Part shown: positions 16,211 through 26,153 of the stretch, in pieces
How the letters are laid out: the number at the start of each line of letters is the position of its first letter
Position numbering within the stretch: position 1 is the first letter of the stretch
NCBI GenBank assembly: GCA_001769035.1
Contig: MENF01000187.1
Span: 1 to 55,956, forward strand
Direction of reading: 5' to 3'
Source of the DNA: Bacteroidetes bacterium GWA2_32_17
GTDB lineage: Bacteria > Bacteroidota > Bacteroidia > Bacteroidales > GWA2-32-17
DNA length: 55,956 nt
The notes under the pieces: model-generated
The model's database searches: none
What the model was told of the DNA's origin: nothing
What the model saw: the letters and a program-made list of their open reading frames with translations, nothing else
Translations under genes and position numbers: made by a program

Positions 16211-19200
16211 ATGATATTTAGAATTAAAACATATATAACTTTATCAGTATTCCTTACTTGTATTCTATGCTATTTGTGTGGTTTTGCCCAAACAGGACCC
16301 GGTGGAGTGGGAAGTACTGCTTCAAATATTCTTTGGCTAAAAACCGATGCAATCACTGGATTAAATGATGGTGATGCCGTTACTACCTGGTCAGATAATT
16401 CGGGTAACGGATACAACTTAACGCAATCTACCGCTGCATATAAACCCACTTACGAAACAGGTGAAATTAATGGTAAACCAATTATTCGTTTTAACAGTTC
16501 TTCTACTGACGACTATTTAATCCGGAATCCGTTTGCTGGTTTCGCCACTACACAGATTACAGCCATCGTAGTAAACAAAAATAATGGAGAAAGCAATGAT
16601 GGCATTATGTCTTATGCTTCTACCGCTAGTGACAATAACTTTCTGTTTTATAACAGTACAAGCGTTAATATTTATAGGAATGGAAATGTGAACACATCTA
16701 CGCTTATGAATGATAATAATTTTCACATTGGCTCTGCCCGTTGGAACACAACCGGAGGCGCAACACGGTACAATAAAGATGGAACACAAACATATTCAGG
16801 AGTATTATCAACAGGAGCATCTATTACCAGTGGCGGTTCTTTGGTGTTAGCACAGGAACAAGATGCAGTAGGCGGAGGATTTGATGCGAGCCAGGCACAT
16901 ACTGGCGATTATGCAGAAGTAATTCTCTTCAATACTTTTTTAAATGATGCACAGATTATAATTGTTCAAAATTATCTTGCGGCAAAGTATCTGCTCACAA
17001 TGACGAGCAATGATTATTTTGCCTATGAGACCACCCACGGAAATGAAGTTGCAGGAATAGGCAGAACTGACGCATCCAATACACACACAGATGCAAAATC
17101 TGCCGATATACTTGAAATAAGCAGTCCGGGCGGATTGGGAAATAATGAATACCTGTTATTCGGACATGATAACGCCTCAATTAGCAGCTGGACAACCACA
17201 GAAATACCGGCAGGCGATGTAACAGATGCAAGACGGATTGCAAGAGAGTGGCGGTTCAGTGAGACAGGGGATGTGGGAATGGTTACGGTTACTCTTGATG
17301 CAACTCTTTTGCCTGCCGCTCCCGGTGGATTTACCCAATATGTATTTTGGTTAGACAGCGATGGTGATTTCAGCACAGGCGCAACTTGCTATCCGCTCAC
17401 TTCTATCGGAGGCAATCAATATCAGGCAACCGCCATAAATATCACCAATGGTGATTACATTACTTTCGGAGTAATACGACCGGTAATACAATTTACTTTA
17501 AGTAATGACGATGACTTTGAAACCACTGCATCGGTAAATATTGAAATCAGTTTGAATTATCCTCTTTCGGTTAATAGTTCTGTTGATTATGTTGTTTCGG
17601 GAGGCACAGCAGCAGGAGGTGGGGTTGATTATACGTTAGCTGATGGTACAGCCACTATTCTTGCATATAATACTACCACAAACATTACTGTTTCATTGGT
17701 AAATGATGTTTTGGTTGAATCTGATGAAACTATTGTTATTGATCTGCTTGATGGATTTGGGATTCCTTATGATACTCATACTTTTACCATTCACGACGAT
17801 GATAATCCCAGGAAAATTGATTTTGCACTGGCAAGTTCCAATGGTGATGAATCCGTTACACCTGTTACGCTTACTATTCAAATCAATATTGCAGATGCTG
17901 TTAATCCTACCACTGTTGATTACATCGTAACCGGTGGAACAGCAACCGGTGGAGGAGTGGATTACACTTTAGCCGCTGGAACAGCCACTATTCCTGCTAC
18001 TTTTACTACAACTACAATTAGTTTTACGGTGAATGATGATGTTATTGATGAAGCCAACGAAACGCTGATTATTTCACTGGCAAATCCCACTAATTCAAAT
18101 ATTGGAACGAATACTACCCATACTTATACCATCAATGATAATGACGCTCCACCTACTGTGCAGTTTAATGCAACAGGTTCCAGCGGCTCCGAGTCAGTTT
18201 CCCCTGTTAATTTTCAGGTTGATTTATCCTCAATTGCAGGGCAAGATGTAACAGTAGACTATGCAGTAACAGGCGGTACAGCGACAGGCGGCGGTGTGGA
18301 TTATACGCTTGCAAGCGGTACGCTCACTGTTTTATCAGGAAATTCTTCAGGAAATATCAATGCAACTATAGTCAATGATGCTATTGAAGAACTAAATGAA
18401 ACCATCATTATTACTTTGTCAAATCCCGGAAACGCTACGCTTGGAGCCAATACTGTTCACACTTATACGATTATTGACAATGATCCTTTTGGTTACATAG
18501 GTCCCGGAGGAGTCGGACAATCAAACAGTAATGTGCTATGGCTGAAAGCAGATGCTATTACAGGATTAAGCGATGGAAATGATGTAACAAGTTGGACTGA
18601 TAATTCAGGCAACAGCAACACGGTGAGCCAGAGTAATACCACTTACACTCCACGCTATTATTCAAATATTATCAACAGCAAACCGGTAGTCCGCTGGGAA
18701 CAAGCCGATACACGACTCAGAAAGACATCTTTCAACAATATTCCGATAACAGCAGCTACATCAATATTTGTAAACAGAAACAGCGATAGTAATGAAGGAC
18801 TAATATCTTATGCAACCGCTGCCGATAATAATAGTTATTTGATATTTAACAGTGGTAATGTTACAAAATACCGGGGCGGGAATAACGCAAGCACACAGGT
18901 GATTAACGGAAACACATGGAGAATAATAACCGCTACATGGCGTTCAAGCGGTGGGAATTGGCTTTTATATCGTAACGGAACACAGAGCTATTCAGGTGTT
19001 GTCGGTTCGGGAACAAGTAATACAGCAGGAGGATGCCTTGCTATTGGCGCTGAACAAGATGCCGTTGACGGTGGCTATGACCCCGCACAATCCCATCAGG
19101 GCGATTTTACTGAAGTTATTATGTACAATACAGTGCTCAATACCGCTCAAAGAATTATTGTTGAAAATTACCTTTCGTCAAAATATGGTATTGCCATTGC

Positions 19201-20212
19201 TAACGACAGATATGCTTATGATGCCACTCACGGCAACGAAGTAGCAGGAATTGGGCGGGTGGACGCAAGCAACTTTCATTTGGATGCACAGGGCACAAGC
19301 ATAGTGAGAATAAACAATCCTTCAAGTTTGGATAACAATGATTATTTGCTTTGGGGGCACGACAATGCTAATGCTATTCTAAACACCACGGATGTTCCTG
19401 CCGGAATAGATAACCGGATGAACAGAGTTTGGAGAGCAGATAAAACAAATGATGTGGGAACTGTAACGGTATCTTTCGACCTAACCGGTTTTACAGTAAG
19501 TTCCGGAAATGATTTGGAACTACTGCTCGATGCCGATGGCGTTTTTACAAATGCAACCCGTTATACAACCGGCAGAACATGGAATGATCCTATTGTTTCT
19601 TTTACAGGGGTGAACTTTGCTGACGGTGATTATTTTACAATTGCGTCAAATAGTCCTGCATCTCCTCTCCCAGTGGAGTTACTTTTTTTAGATGCAAAAT
19701 GCAATAACGGAAAAGTAAAATTGAGTTGGGCAACTGCTTCTGAAACCAATAACGATTATTTTACAATTGAGAGAAGCACTGATGCAGCAATTTGGCAGAT
19801 ACTTGATACTATTGAGGGAGCGGGAAACAGCAACACAATACGAAATTATGAATTTATTGATGAGCAACTTGAAACGTTGGAACTGGTTTTTTATTACCGT
19901 CTGAAACAAACTGATTTTGACAGACATTTTAAATATTCTCAAATTATTGCAATAAATAATTGCAGAGAAGAATTACCCGAATTAATTATTTATCCTAATC
20001 CATCAAAAGGAAAATTTAATATAGTTTTTAGTAATGGAGAAGAACATGTTCATTCTATCCGTGTTTATAGCACATTAGGTGAACTGGTTTATTATTCCAA
20101 TAGTTTTCAATCAATCATTGACTTATCGGATAAACCAAACGGAGTTTATTTTGTGCAATTTATTATAGGTTTGAAGAATATTAGTAAAAAAATTGTGATT
20201 GAAAGTCCATAA
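16211..20212 (+). CDS. Type IX-secreted surface protein with duplicated LamG-like and Calx-beta modules
   Basis: A 1333-residue exported protein. The signal peptide ends near CGFAQ (26). A LamG/concanavalin-like module with WLKTDAITGLNDGDAV and W.DNSGN starts near residue 30, followed by a VAGIGRTDASN region to about 430. Three Calx-beta repeats (VDYxVTGGTATGGGVDYTL .. NDNxxxExNETIxIxL) cover about 430-760. A second LamG-like plus VAGIGRVDASN block spans about 765-1150, then a strand-rich domain with LSWATASETNNDYFTIERS, and a type A sorting domain from IIYPNPSKG (about 1260). The two LamG-like blocks are an internal duplication. The gene looks GC-richer, with more CTG, GGC and CGG codons than its neighbours, suggesting separate ancestry. 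Surface role is likely; a ligand cannot be named. Confidence 0.85.
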   Translation: MIFRIKTYITLSVFLTCILCYLCGFAQTGPGGVGSTASNILWLKTDAITGLNDGDAVTTWSDNSGNGYNLTQSTAAYKPTYETGEINGKPIIRFNSSSTDDYLIRNPFAGFATTQITAIVVNKNNGESNDGIMSYASTASDNNFLFYNSTSVNIYRNGNVNTSTLMNDNNFHIGSARWNTTGGATRYNKDGTQTYSGVLSTGASITSGGSLVLAQEQDAVGGGFDASQAHTGDYAEVILFNTFLNDAQIIIVQNYLAAKYLLTMTSNDYFAYETTHGNEVAGIGRTDASNTHTDAKSADILEISSPGGLGNNEYLLFGHDNASISSWTTTEIPAGDVTDARRIAREWRFSETGDVGMVTVTLDATLLPAAPGGFTQYVFWLDSDGDFSTGATCYPLTSIGGNQYQATAINITNGDYITFGVIRPVIQFTLSNDDDFETTASVNIEISLNYPLSVNSSVDYVVSGGTAAGGGVDYTLADGTATILAYNTTTNITVSLVNDVLVESDETIVIDLLDGFGIPYDTHTFTIHDDDNPRKIDFALASSNGDESVTPVTLTIQINIADAVNPTTVDYIVTGGTATGGGVDYTLAAGTATIPATFTTTTISFTVNDDVIDEANETLIISLANPTNSNIGTNTTHTYTINDNDAPPTVQFNATGSSGSESVSPVNFQVDLSSIAGQDVTVDYAVTGGTATGGGVDYTLASGTLTVLSGNSSGNINATIVNDAIEELNETIIITLSNPGNATLGANTVHTYTIIDNDPFGYIGPGGVGQSNSNVLWLKADAITGLSDGNDVTSWTDNSGNSNTVSQSNTTYTPRYYSNIINSKPVVRWEQADTRLRKTSFNNIPITAATSIFVNRNSDSNEGLISYATAADNNSYLIFNSGNVTKYRGGNNASTQVINGNTWRIITATWRSSGGNWLLYRNGTQSYSGVVGSGTSNTAGGCLAIGAEQDAVDGGYDPAQSHQGDFTEVIMYNTVLNTAQRIIVENYLSSKYGIAIANDRYAYDATHGNEVAGIGRVDASNFHLDAQGTSIVRINNPSSLDNNDYLLWGHDNANAILNTTDVPAGIDNRMNRVWRADKTNDVGTVTVSFDLTGFTVSSGNDLELLLDADGVFTNATRYTTGRTWNDPIVSFTGVNFADGDYFTIASNSPASPLPVELLFLDAKCNNGKVKLSWATASETNNDYFTIERSTDAAIWQILDTIEGAGNSNTIRNYEFIDEQLETLELVFYYRLKQTDFDRHFKYSQIIAINNCREELPELIIYPNPSKGKFNIVFSNGEEHVHSIRVYSTLGELVYYSNSFQSIIDLSDKPNGVYFVQFIIGLKNISKKIVIESP

Positions 20213-20483
20213 TAAGTAACGGTTATATTTCTAATAAAATATGTCCAAGATGGCTTTCACAATATTATGATTATTCTTAAAAAAGGAAGAAATATAACGG
20301 GTTTTTAGGAGGGAAAAAATGTCGAATCCAATTTGAATGTAATTGCACATAGGTCTAAAGCTAATTGCGATAAGCCAATTGAAATTTTCAATAATTTGAT
20401 AAAGAACCAAAAAATATTATTGTCAGTTAAGCAAATAGCTTCAGTTACTAACACCACCTAACTTTTTTATAAACAGAAGAAAA
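20213..20483. other. Gap downstream of the second giant gene, no confident gene
   Basis: CGGTTATATTTC near 20220 and GAAATATAACGGG near 20290 are inverted and may form a long-looped 3' hairpin. AGGAGG with a downstream ATG at about 20319 looks like a ribosome site but the frame closes after five codons. A neighbouring frame stays open for about 45 codons to a stop at about 20462 without any motif. I see nothing that supports a gene. Confidence 0.4.
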
Positions 20484-20502
20484 AAATGCCCTAAAGGCAT
20501 TT
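20484..20502 (-). terminator. Rho-independent terminator of the tRNA-His gene
   Basis: On the minus strand AAATGCC, a short TTTAG loop and GGCATTT form a 7-bp stem, followed directly by a run of T residues. It lies about 10 bases after the 3' end of the tRNA, the classic arrangement for a single-tRNA transcript. Confidence 0.8.
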
Positions 20503-20511
20503 GAAATTTTG

Positions 20512-20586
20512 GGTGGAAGATGGGGCTCGAACCCACGACCCTCAGAACCACAATCTGATGCTCTAACCAGCTGAGCTACATCCACC
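20512..20586 (-). tRNA. tRNA-His (anticodon GTG)
   Basis: The minus strand gives a full cloverleaf. It begins GGTGGATG, has D-arm AGCTCAGCTGGTTAGAGC, anticodon arm CAGATTGTGGTTCTG with GTG in the loop, and T-arm GTGGGTTCGAGCCC, and ends CTTCCACC. The extra 5' G opposite C73 is the hallmark of histidine tRNAs. CCA is not encoded (the genome continues CAAAA). One U-U opposition lies near the base of the acceptor stem. No other tRNA or any rRNA was found in the window. Confidence 0.95.
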
Positions 20587-21059
20587 ATTTAAGCATGCAA
20601 AGATATAAAAAATTTCAATTAAAAATATACTTTGAACGATTTAAATTATTACATTTGAATTTAAAGGTATAGGGTATAACCCGCAGAACTCAAGTACCAA
20701 GAACATAAGCCCCAAATTTCAAATTCCAAGCTCCAAATCTCAAGTCCCAAACTTGGTATTTGGTATTTGAGATTTTGGGCTATACCTTCAGAACTCATGA
20801 TTTGAGACGAATTGTCAAAATTGATTCGCAAATATTTATTCAATTACTTTTATATAATTGCCAAATAGCCATATCGCTAAAAATTTGTACGATAACAATA
20901 TAACAATTTAACCATATAACAATTATGAACAATTTATCAAAAAGTAGTTTGCGATTGCATTACCGAAAAATTGATTAAATCACGAGTTCTGACCTCTATA
21001 CCTTTTTTGTCCGGCTTGTGCGAAATAAAATGCGGAAATTTATCCAGTTCGCTTATAAA
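20587..21059. repeat. Composite repeat region between tRNA-His and lon
   Basis: At about 20710-20779 heptads (CCCAAAT, TTCAAAT, TCCAAGC, TCCAAAT, CTCAAGT, CCCAAAC) are answered by the inverted TTGGTAT, TTGGTAT, TTGAGAT, TTTGGG. Around this, GGTATAG..CAGAACTC (20666-20690) is inverted at GAGTTCTGACCTCTATACC (about 20984-21002), and TCAGAACTCATGATTTGA (20789-20806) is inverted at about 20975-20993. AACAAT-type units with 7-base spacing occur at about 20892-20935. No gene is visible; the end of lon is at 21060. Confidence 0.65.
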
Positions 21060-23522
21060 TTAAACTTTAAGAGATAAGTTTGTTGGGTTTTTTACTTTCT
21101 CTTTAAGTAAAGCAATTTTAAATACATCTAAAACTGTTCTGACATAATTAAATTTAAGCCCTTTTAAATAAATTTTACTTATTTGTTCAATATCTTTTTT
21201 GTTGTCTGCCGAAAGAATTATTTCTTCGATGCCAGCTCGTTTTGCTGCTAAAATTTTTTCTTTTATTCCACCAACGGGTAAAACTTTGCCCCTTAAAGTA
21301 ATTTCACCGGTAAGAGCAACATTCTTCTTTACTTTTCGCTGTGTTAATGCAGATGTTAAAGATGTTGCCATTGTTATTCCTGCCGATGGTCCGTCTTTTG
21401 GAATTGCACCTTCAGGTACGTGAACATGAATATTCCATTTTTCAAAAATTTTGGAATTTATTTCAAGTGCATCAGCATGCGATTTTATGTATTCTAAAGC
21501 AATTACTGCCGATTCCTTCATTACATCGCCCAAGTTACCTGTAAGTGTGAGAGTCCCTTTGCCCTTACTTAAACTTGTTTCTATAAATAAAATTTCGCCA
21601 CCAACTGCTGTCCATGCCAAGCCGGTAACTACACCTGCAACATCATTGCCTTCGTATTTGTCTTTTAAAATTTCGGCAGGTCCTAAAATTTTACGAAGTA
21701 ATTCAATTGTAATTGTTGGTTCAATTTTTTCTTCAAATGCAATTTGTTTTGCAAAATAACGAACAACTTTTGCAATTTTTTTATCTAAATCGCGAACGCC
21801 TGATTCGCGTGTATAATCTTCAATAATTATTTCCAATATTTGATTTTGAAAAATTACTTGCTTATTGTTTACGCCATGTGCCTCTATTTGTTTAGGAATT
21901 AAATGACGAATTGCTATTTCAATTTTTTCTTCAACAATATATCCGGTAACTTCAATCATTTCCATGCGGTCGCGTAATGCTGAATTTATTGTGCTTGTTT
22001 GATTAGCTGTGGCAATAAACAAAACTTTTGAGAGGTCAAAATCTGTTTCTAAAAAATTATCGTGAAAAGCATTATTCTGTTCAGGGTCAAGAACTTCTAA
22101 TAATGCAGCAGAAGGGTCGCCTCTGAAATCATTACCAACTTTATCAATTTCGTCTAAAACAAAAACAGGATTCGACGATTTCATTTTTTTTAAACCTTGA
22201 ATTATTCTGCCAGGCATTGCACCAATATATGTTTTGCGGTGTCCACGAATTTCCGATTCATCGTGCAATCCGCCAAGCGACATTCTAACATATTTACGAC
22301 CTAATGCCCTTGCAACAGATTTTCCCAAGGAAGTTTTTCCAACTCCCGGAGGTCCATATAGACAAAGTATTGGGGCTTTCAAATCGCCTTTTAGTTTTAA
22401 TATTGCAAGATGTTCCAAAATCCTTTCTTTTACTTTGTCGAGTCCAAAATGGTCTTCGTTCAATATTTTTTGTGCTTTTTTAAGTTCGAAATTATCTTTT
22501 GTGAATTCATTCCATGGTAAATCAACCATAAGTTGCAAATAATTTACCTGAACCGAGTATTCGGCTGCCGATGGGTTCATGCGTCTAAACTTTTCGAGTT
22601 CTTTGTTAAAAGCATCGGCTGTTTCTTTATTCCATTTCTTTTCAGCAGCTTTTTTCTTTAGTTCTTCTGCTTCCTGTTCAAACGGATTTCCACCAAGTTC
22701 GTCTTGAATGGTTTTCATTTGCTGATGTAAAAAATATTCTTTTTGCTGCTTGTCAATATCTACTTTGACTTTTGACTGAATATCATTTTTTATTTCAAGG
22801 AGTTGAACCTGTTTTATTAACATTTCTAAAACCTGCATCCCACGCTCTTTTAAGTCGTTAACTTCTAAAAGTTTTTGTTTGTCGGCAAGTTTTAAGTCGC
22901 TGTTCGAACATATAAAATTAATTAAGAAATATGCGTTTTCGATATTACGAATAGCAAACGATGCTTCATTAGGTATATTGTTAGATAGTTTTACTATTTT
23001 TAATGTTATATCTTTAAGCGATGAAATTATTGCATCATATTCCTTGTCAGCTTTTTTTGGTTTTATTTCTAATATCTTCTTAACTTTTGCAGTAATATAA
23101 GGTTCTTCTAAAATTAAATTTTCTATTTCGAATAGCCCGCGACCTTGTATTATTACTGTTGTTGATTCATCGGGCATATCAAGGATTTTTATTATTTGAG
23201 CGTAGGTGCCTGTCTTAAATAAATCTTTAATTGCCGGGTCATCTACAGTTTGGTCAATTTGAGCAAGTGTTCCAATCAATTGATTTTTTTTATATGCTTC
23301 GCGAACAAGTTTTAGCGATTTGTTACGACCAACAGTAATAGGTATTACAACACCTGGGAATAAAACAGTATTACGAAGTGGTAGTATCGGAATGTTTTCT
23401 ATTTCACCATCTTCTTTTTTTATCTCGCTATCTTCATCAGAAATAATCGGAAAAAAATTAGAGTCATCGGGCGAATCGGAACCAAAATTTGATATTATTT
23501 CTATATTATAATCTTTCTTCAT
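21060..23522 (-). CDS. lon: ATP-dependent protease Lon
   Basis: An 820-residue cytosolic AAA+ serine protease that degrades misfolded and regulatory proteins. The N-terminal substrate-binding domain starts with LPLRNTVLFPGVVIPI (about residue 46). The Walker A motif GPPGVGKTS is near 393, Walker B is in FVLDEIDK, and the S16 protease domain has the catalytic Ser in DGPSAGIT (about 713) and Lys in GGIKEKILAA (about 755). All catalytic elements are present and the length is normal; there is a roughly 40-residue acidic N-terminal extension. It is alone on the minus strand between repeat regions. Upstream, heptad sequence fills the gap to the GlmU-like gene. Confidence 0.97.
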   Translation of the reverse strand: MKKDYNIEIISNFGSDSPDDSNFFPIISDEDSEIKKEDGEIENIPILPLRNTVLFPGVVIPITVGRNKSLKLVREAYKKNQLIGTLAQIDQTVDDPAIKDLFKTGTYAQIIKILDMPDESTTVIIQGRGLFEIENLILEEPYITAKVKKILEIKPKKADKEYDAIISSLKDITLKIVKLSNNIPNEASFAIRNIENAYFLINFICSNSDLKLADKQKLLEVNDLKERGMQVLEMLIKQVQLLEIKNDIQSKVKVDIDKQQKEYFLHQQMKTIQDELGGNPFEQEAEELKKKAAEKKWNKETADAFNKELEKFRRMNPSAAEYSVQVNYLQLMVDLPWNEFTKDNFELKKAQKILNEDHFGLDKVKERILEHLAILKLKGDLKAPILCLYGPPGVGKTSLGKSVARALGRKYVRMSLGGLHDESEIRGHRKTYIGAMPGRIIQGLKKMKSSNPVFVLDEIDKVGNDFRGDPSAALLEVLDPEQNNAFHDNFLETDFDLSKVLFIATANQTSTINSALRDRMEMIEVTGYIVEEKIEIAIRHLIPKQIEAHGVNNKQVIFQNQILEIIIEDYTRESGVRDLDKKIAKVVRYFAKQIAFEEKIEPTITIELLRKILGPAEILKDKYEGNDVAGVVTGLAWTAVGGEILFIETSLSKGKGTLTLTGNLGDVMKESAVIALEYIKSHADALEINSKIFEKWNIHVHVPEGAIPKDGPSAGITMATSLTSALTQRKVKKNVALTGEITLRGKVLPVGGIKEKILAAKRAGIEEIILSADNKKDIEQISKIYLKGLKFNYVRTVLDVFKIALLKEKVKNPTNLSLKV

Positions 23523-23610
23523 ATTAATATTTATTAAGCCATTTTGTCAGGCAAATCGTTATTAAAAATTGGACAAGGCAATAGTCAATTATAATGCCAT
23601 TCATGGATTT

Positions 23611-23760
23611 AGGATTTAGAATTTTAAACTTCATCATTGGATGTTCGTTATTCAATATTCGCTCTTTTTATTTTGTTTATTGTCAGGACTATAATTTTTA
23701 GAATTAATGATTATAAGATTACTGTTCATTGTTGACTGCCGACTGCTTACTGCTTACTGC
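23611..23760 (-). repeat. Heptad arrays between lon and the GlmU-like gene
   Basis: Read on the minus strand, 23665 to 23615 is a chain of 7-bp units: GAGCGAA, TATTGAA, TAACGAA, CATCCAA, TGATGAA, then units with AAA, and finally TAAATCC twice. Successive units keep AA at the same phase. Nearer the GlmU-like gene (about 23723-23760) the minus strand runs GCAGTAA, GCAGTAA, GCAGTCG, GCAGTCA, ACAATGA, ACAGTAA. The first of these units overlaps the last codons and stop of that gene. Confidence 0.75.
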
Positions 23761-24952
23761 ATTTTGCTTGAAGTTGTCTGTAAACTTCTGAATTTTCGTA
23801 AACGAATTTCAAAATATTTTCTTCAATAACATTTAACTCAATATCTCGCCTCGACATCACAATTTTAGCAACTTCAACAGCTTTCTTTAATTGATATGTA
23901 ATATAACCCGATGGTCCGCCCCAAGTGAAAGATGGAACAAAATTACGGTGAAATCCTGCTCCAAATAAATTTGCCGAAACACCAACTACTGTTCCTGTAT
24001 TAAACATTGTGTTTATACCACATTTTGAATGGTCGCCCATTATTAGTCCGGCAAACATTAAACCTGTATCTGTAAATTGTTTTTTCGGATAGTTCCACAT
24101 TTTTACATTTGTATAATTATTTTTTAAATTTGAATTATTTGAATCGGCACCAATATTACACCATTCGCCAATTACTGAATTTCCCAAAAAACCATCGTGT
24201 GCTTTGTTAGAATATCCAAAAATAACAGAATTGTTTATTTCTCCACCAACTTTTGAGTGTTGTCCAATGGTAGTTGGACCGTATATTTTTGCACCAAGCT
24301 TAATTGTGCTGTGTTCGCATAATGCAAAAGAACCACGAATATTGCATCCCTCCATTATTTCAGTATCTTTTCCAATGTAAATGTGTCCTGAAGTTGCATT
24401 CAAACAAGAACATTCTATTTTTGCATTTTCTTCAATAAAAATATTTTCTTTTCCTAAAACCTGATTAGTATTGCTTAATTTTTGACTTATTCTACCCTTT
24501 GTTATTAATGAAAAATCTTTTTCTATTTCCTTGCCGTTTTTAATAAAAATATCGCAAAAAGAATTTAATTTTGAAACACTTTGTAATTCAATAGATTTGC
24601 ATTTAGTTTTAAATGTTTGTGTAAATTCTTCAGCTTGATTTTTATTAAACCTTACAAACAAAATTTGATTTTTATATGTGTATGACAAATTTTCAGTACA
24701 CGACAAAATTAAATCAATAATTTCTTTAGTTGGCAATAATGAGCTGTTTATAAATAAGTTATCGTTTCCAATAGTTAATTGAAATTTTTCCTGCAAATAT
24801 GATTTTGTGAAATACGAAACTTTTGATGAGGTTATTTTTTCCCATTTCTCGCGTATAGTTAATATACCAATTCTTATCTCTGAAACTGGTCTGGTAAATG
24901 TTAGCGGAAGAAGTTCTTCCCATGTACTATCGTCAAATAAAATAATATTCAT
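23747..24952 (-). CDS. GlmU-like sugar nucleotidyltransferase/acetyltransferase (alternative bacterial GlmU)
   Basis: A 401-residue protein with an N-terminal nucleotidyltransferase-like part starting MNIILFDDSTWEELLPLTF TRP and a C-terminal left-handed beta-helix built of hexapeptides (about residues 185-360, for example IGKDTEIMEGCNIRGSF and GHHSKCGINTMFNTGTVVG-like turns). Proteins of this layout replace classical GlmU in Bacteroidota and are thought to make UDP-N-acetylglucosamine for peptidoglycan and lipid A. The typical G-rich GxGTRM loop of classical GlmU is absent, as in this subgroup. The C-terminal codons QAKCSKQ run into a heptad repeat. A TAGCTTTG -7-like element lies 18-25 bp upstream. 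Function inferred from family resemblance. Confidence 0.75.
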   Translation of the reverse strand: MNIILFDDSTWEELLPLTFTRPVSEIRIGILTIREKWEKITSSKVSYFTKSYLQEKFQLTIGNDNLFINSSLLPTKEIIDLILSCTENLSYTYKNQILFVRFNKNQAEEFTQTFKTKCKSIELQSVSKLNSFCDIFIKNGKEIEKDFSLITKGRISQKLSNTNQVLGKENIFIEENAKIECSCLNATSGHIYIGKDTEIMEGCNIRGSFALCEHSTIKLGAKIYGPTTIGQHSKVGGEINNSVIFGYSNKAHDGFLGNSVIGEWCNIGADSNNSNLKNNYTNVKMWNYPKKQFTDTGLMFAGLIMGDHSKCGINTMFNTGTVVGVSANLFGAGFHRNFVPSFTWGGPSGYITYQLKKAVEVAKIVMSRRDIELNVIEENILKFVYENSEVYRQLQAKCSKQ

Positions 24953-24969
24953 AAAATTGAATTTGAGAA

Positions 24970-24977
24970 CAAAGCTA
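24970..24977 (-). promoter_or_regulatory. Possible -7 element of the GlmU-like gene
   Basis: The minus strand reads TAGCTTTG, fitting TAnnTTTG, 17 bp before the ATG at 24952. The expected TTG box about 19 bp farther upstream is not clear. Confidence 0.35.
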
Positions 24978-25094
24978 CAAGAATTTTGTTAAATATTTTA
25001 TCTAAATAAAACAATTTGCTTTTACAATAAATAATTTCATTCTCCGTTTTTAATTCGTTTTTATTAAATTAAATTTGAAAATTATTTTAAAGTA

Positions 25095-26153
25095 ATGAAA
25101 ATATTTTTTGCGATTATTATTTTTATTGTTTTGTCATCAATTACAGCATTTCCACAAATGGGTGGTGCTGGCACATATCAGTTTTTATATTTAACAAATT
25201 CACCCCGAGTTGCTGCTCTTGGTGGTAATAATTTAACACTTAACGAAAGCGACCCTGCACTTGCTTATCAGAATCCTGCCTTACTCAACGATAGTATGAA
25301 TAAACATCTTGCATTAAATTATGTGAATTATTTTACCGATATAAATTACGGTTATGTTGGTTATGCAATGAACTTTCCAAAATATGGAAACGTGTCGGTT
25401 GGTATTCATCATATTAATTATGGCAAGTTCGATGGTACCGACGAAACTGGCACATTTACTGGTAAATTTTATGCTGCCGAATATGCTTTTAACTTTATTT
25501 ACAGCAAAAATATTGATTCTTCATTTAGATATGGAATTAATTTAAAACCTGTTTTATCAGTTTTAGAACATTATAAATCATTCGGATTGGTTGCCGATAT
25601 AGGTGTTTTATACAACAATAATAAACGAAAATTTACCACGTCATTTGTTATTAAAAATTTGGGAACTCAAATTACAACGTATTATTCTAATCATTACGAA
25701 CCAATTGACTTTGATTTACAACTTGGAGTAACCAAAAAGCTAAAACACGCACCATTAAGAATTTCAATTACTGCTCAACATCTCGAAAACTGGAAATTAA
25801 CATTTACTAATCCTAATTCAACCGAAAATGGTTCCGATTTAATTACTGGTCAAACTAAAAAGCAATCAAAACTTTCAATTTATGGCGATGAGTTTATGCG
25901 ACATATTATAATTGGGGCAGAAATAATTTTATCCAAAAATTTTTATGTTGGGTTAGGATATAACTACCAACGCCGTAAAGAAATGCTAGTTGATACACGA
26001 CCATTTATGGTTGGAACATCGTGGGGTTTTGGTTTCCGAATTTCTAAATTTAATTTTTGTTATGCCCGTGCATCGTATAATTTAGCAGGAGCATCTAATT
26101 TATTCTCAATAAGTACAAATCTTGCCGATTTTTACAAAAAGGGAAACCAATAA
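25095..26153 (+). CDS. porQ: Type IX secretion system protein PorQ
   Basis: A 352-residue outer-membrane beta-barrel of the PorV/PorQ family, part of the T9SS machinery that exports proteins such as the two giants in this window. It has a signal peptide (residues 1-20, ending TAFPQ), then the diagnostic GGAGTYQFLYLTNSPRVAALGG and NPALL, followed by alternating amphipathic strands to the C-terminus. Length is typical. The order porQ, cmk, ispH is a recurrent arrangement in Bacteroidota as far as I recall and supports the call. The rest of the T9SS genes lie elsewhere. The start at 25095 gives the signal peptide directly. Confidence 0.88.
   Translation: MKIFFAIIIFIVLSSITAFPQMGGAGTYQFLYLTNSPRVAALGGNNLTLNESDPALAYQNPALLNDSMNKHLALNYVNYFTDINYGYVGYAMNFPKYGNVSVGIHHINYGKFDGTDETGTFTGKFYAAEYAFNFIYSKNIDSSFRYGINLKPVLSVLEHYKSFGLVADIGVLYNNNKRKFTTSFVIKNLGTQITTYYSNHYEPIDFDLQLGVTKKLKHAPLRISITAQHLENWKLTFTNPNSTENGSDLITGQTKKQSKLSIYGDEFMRHIIIGAEIILSKNFYVGLGYNYQRRKEMLVDTRPFMVGTSWGFGFRISKFNFCYARASYNLAGASNLFSISTNLADFYKKGNQ

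Noticed and set aside
20315-20462. Short open frame after an AGGAGG sequence downstream of the second giant gene
   Set aside because: The ATG-linked frame closes after five codons and the longer frame has no start, motif or family resemblance.
21199-23511. Plus-strand reading frames opposite lon
   Set aside because: They are antisense shadows of a well-conserved protease gene and have no recognisable protein features.
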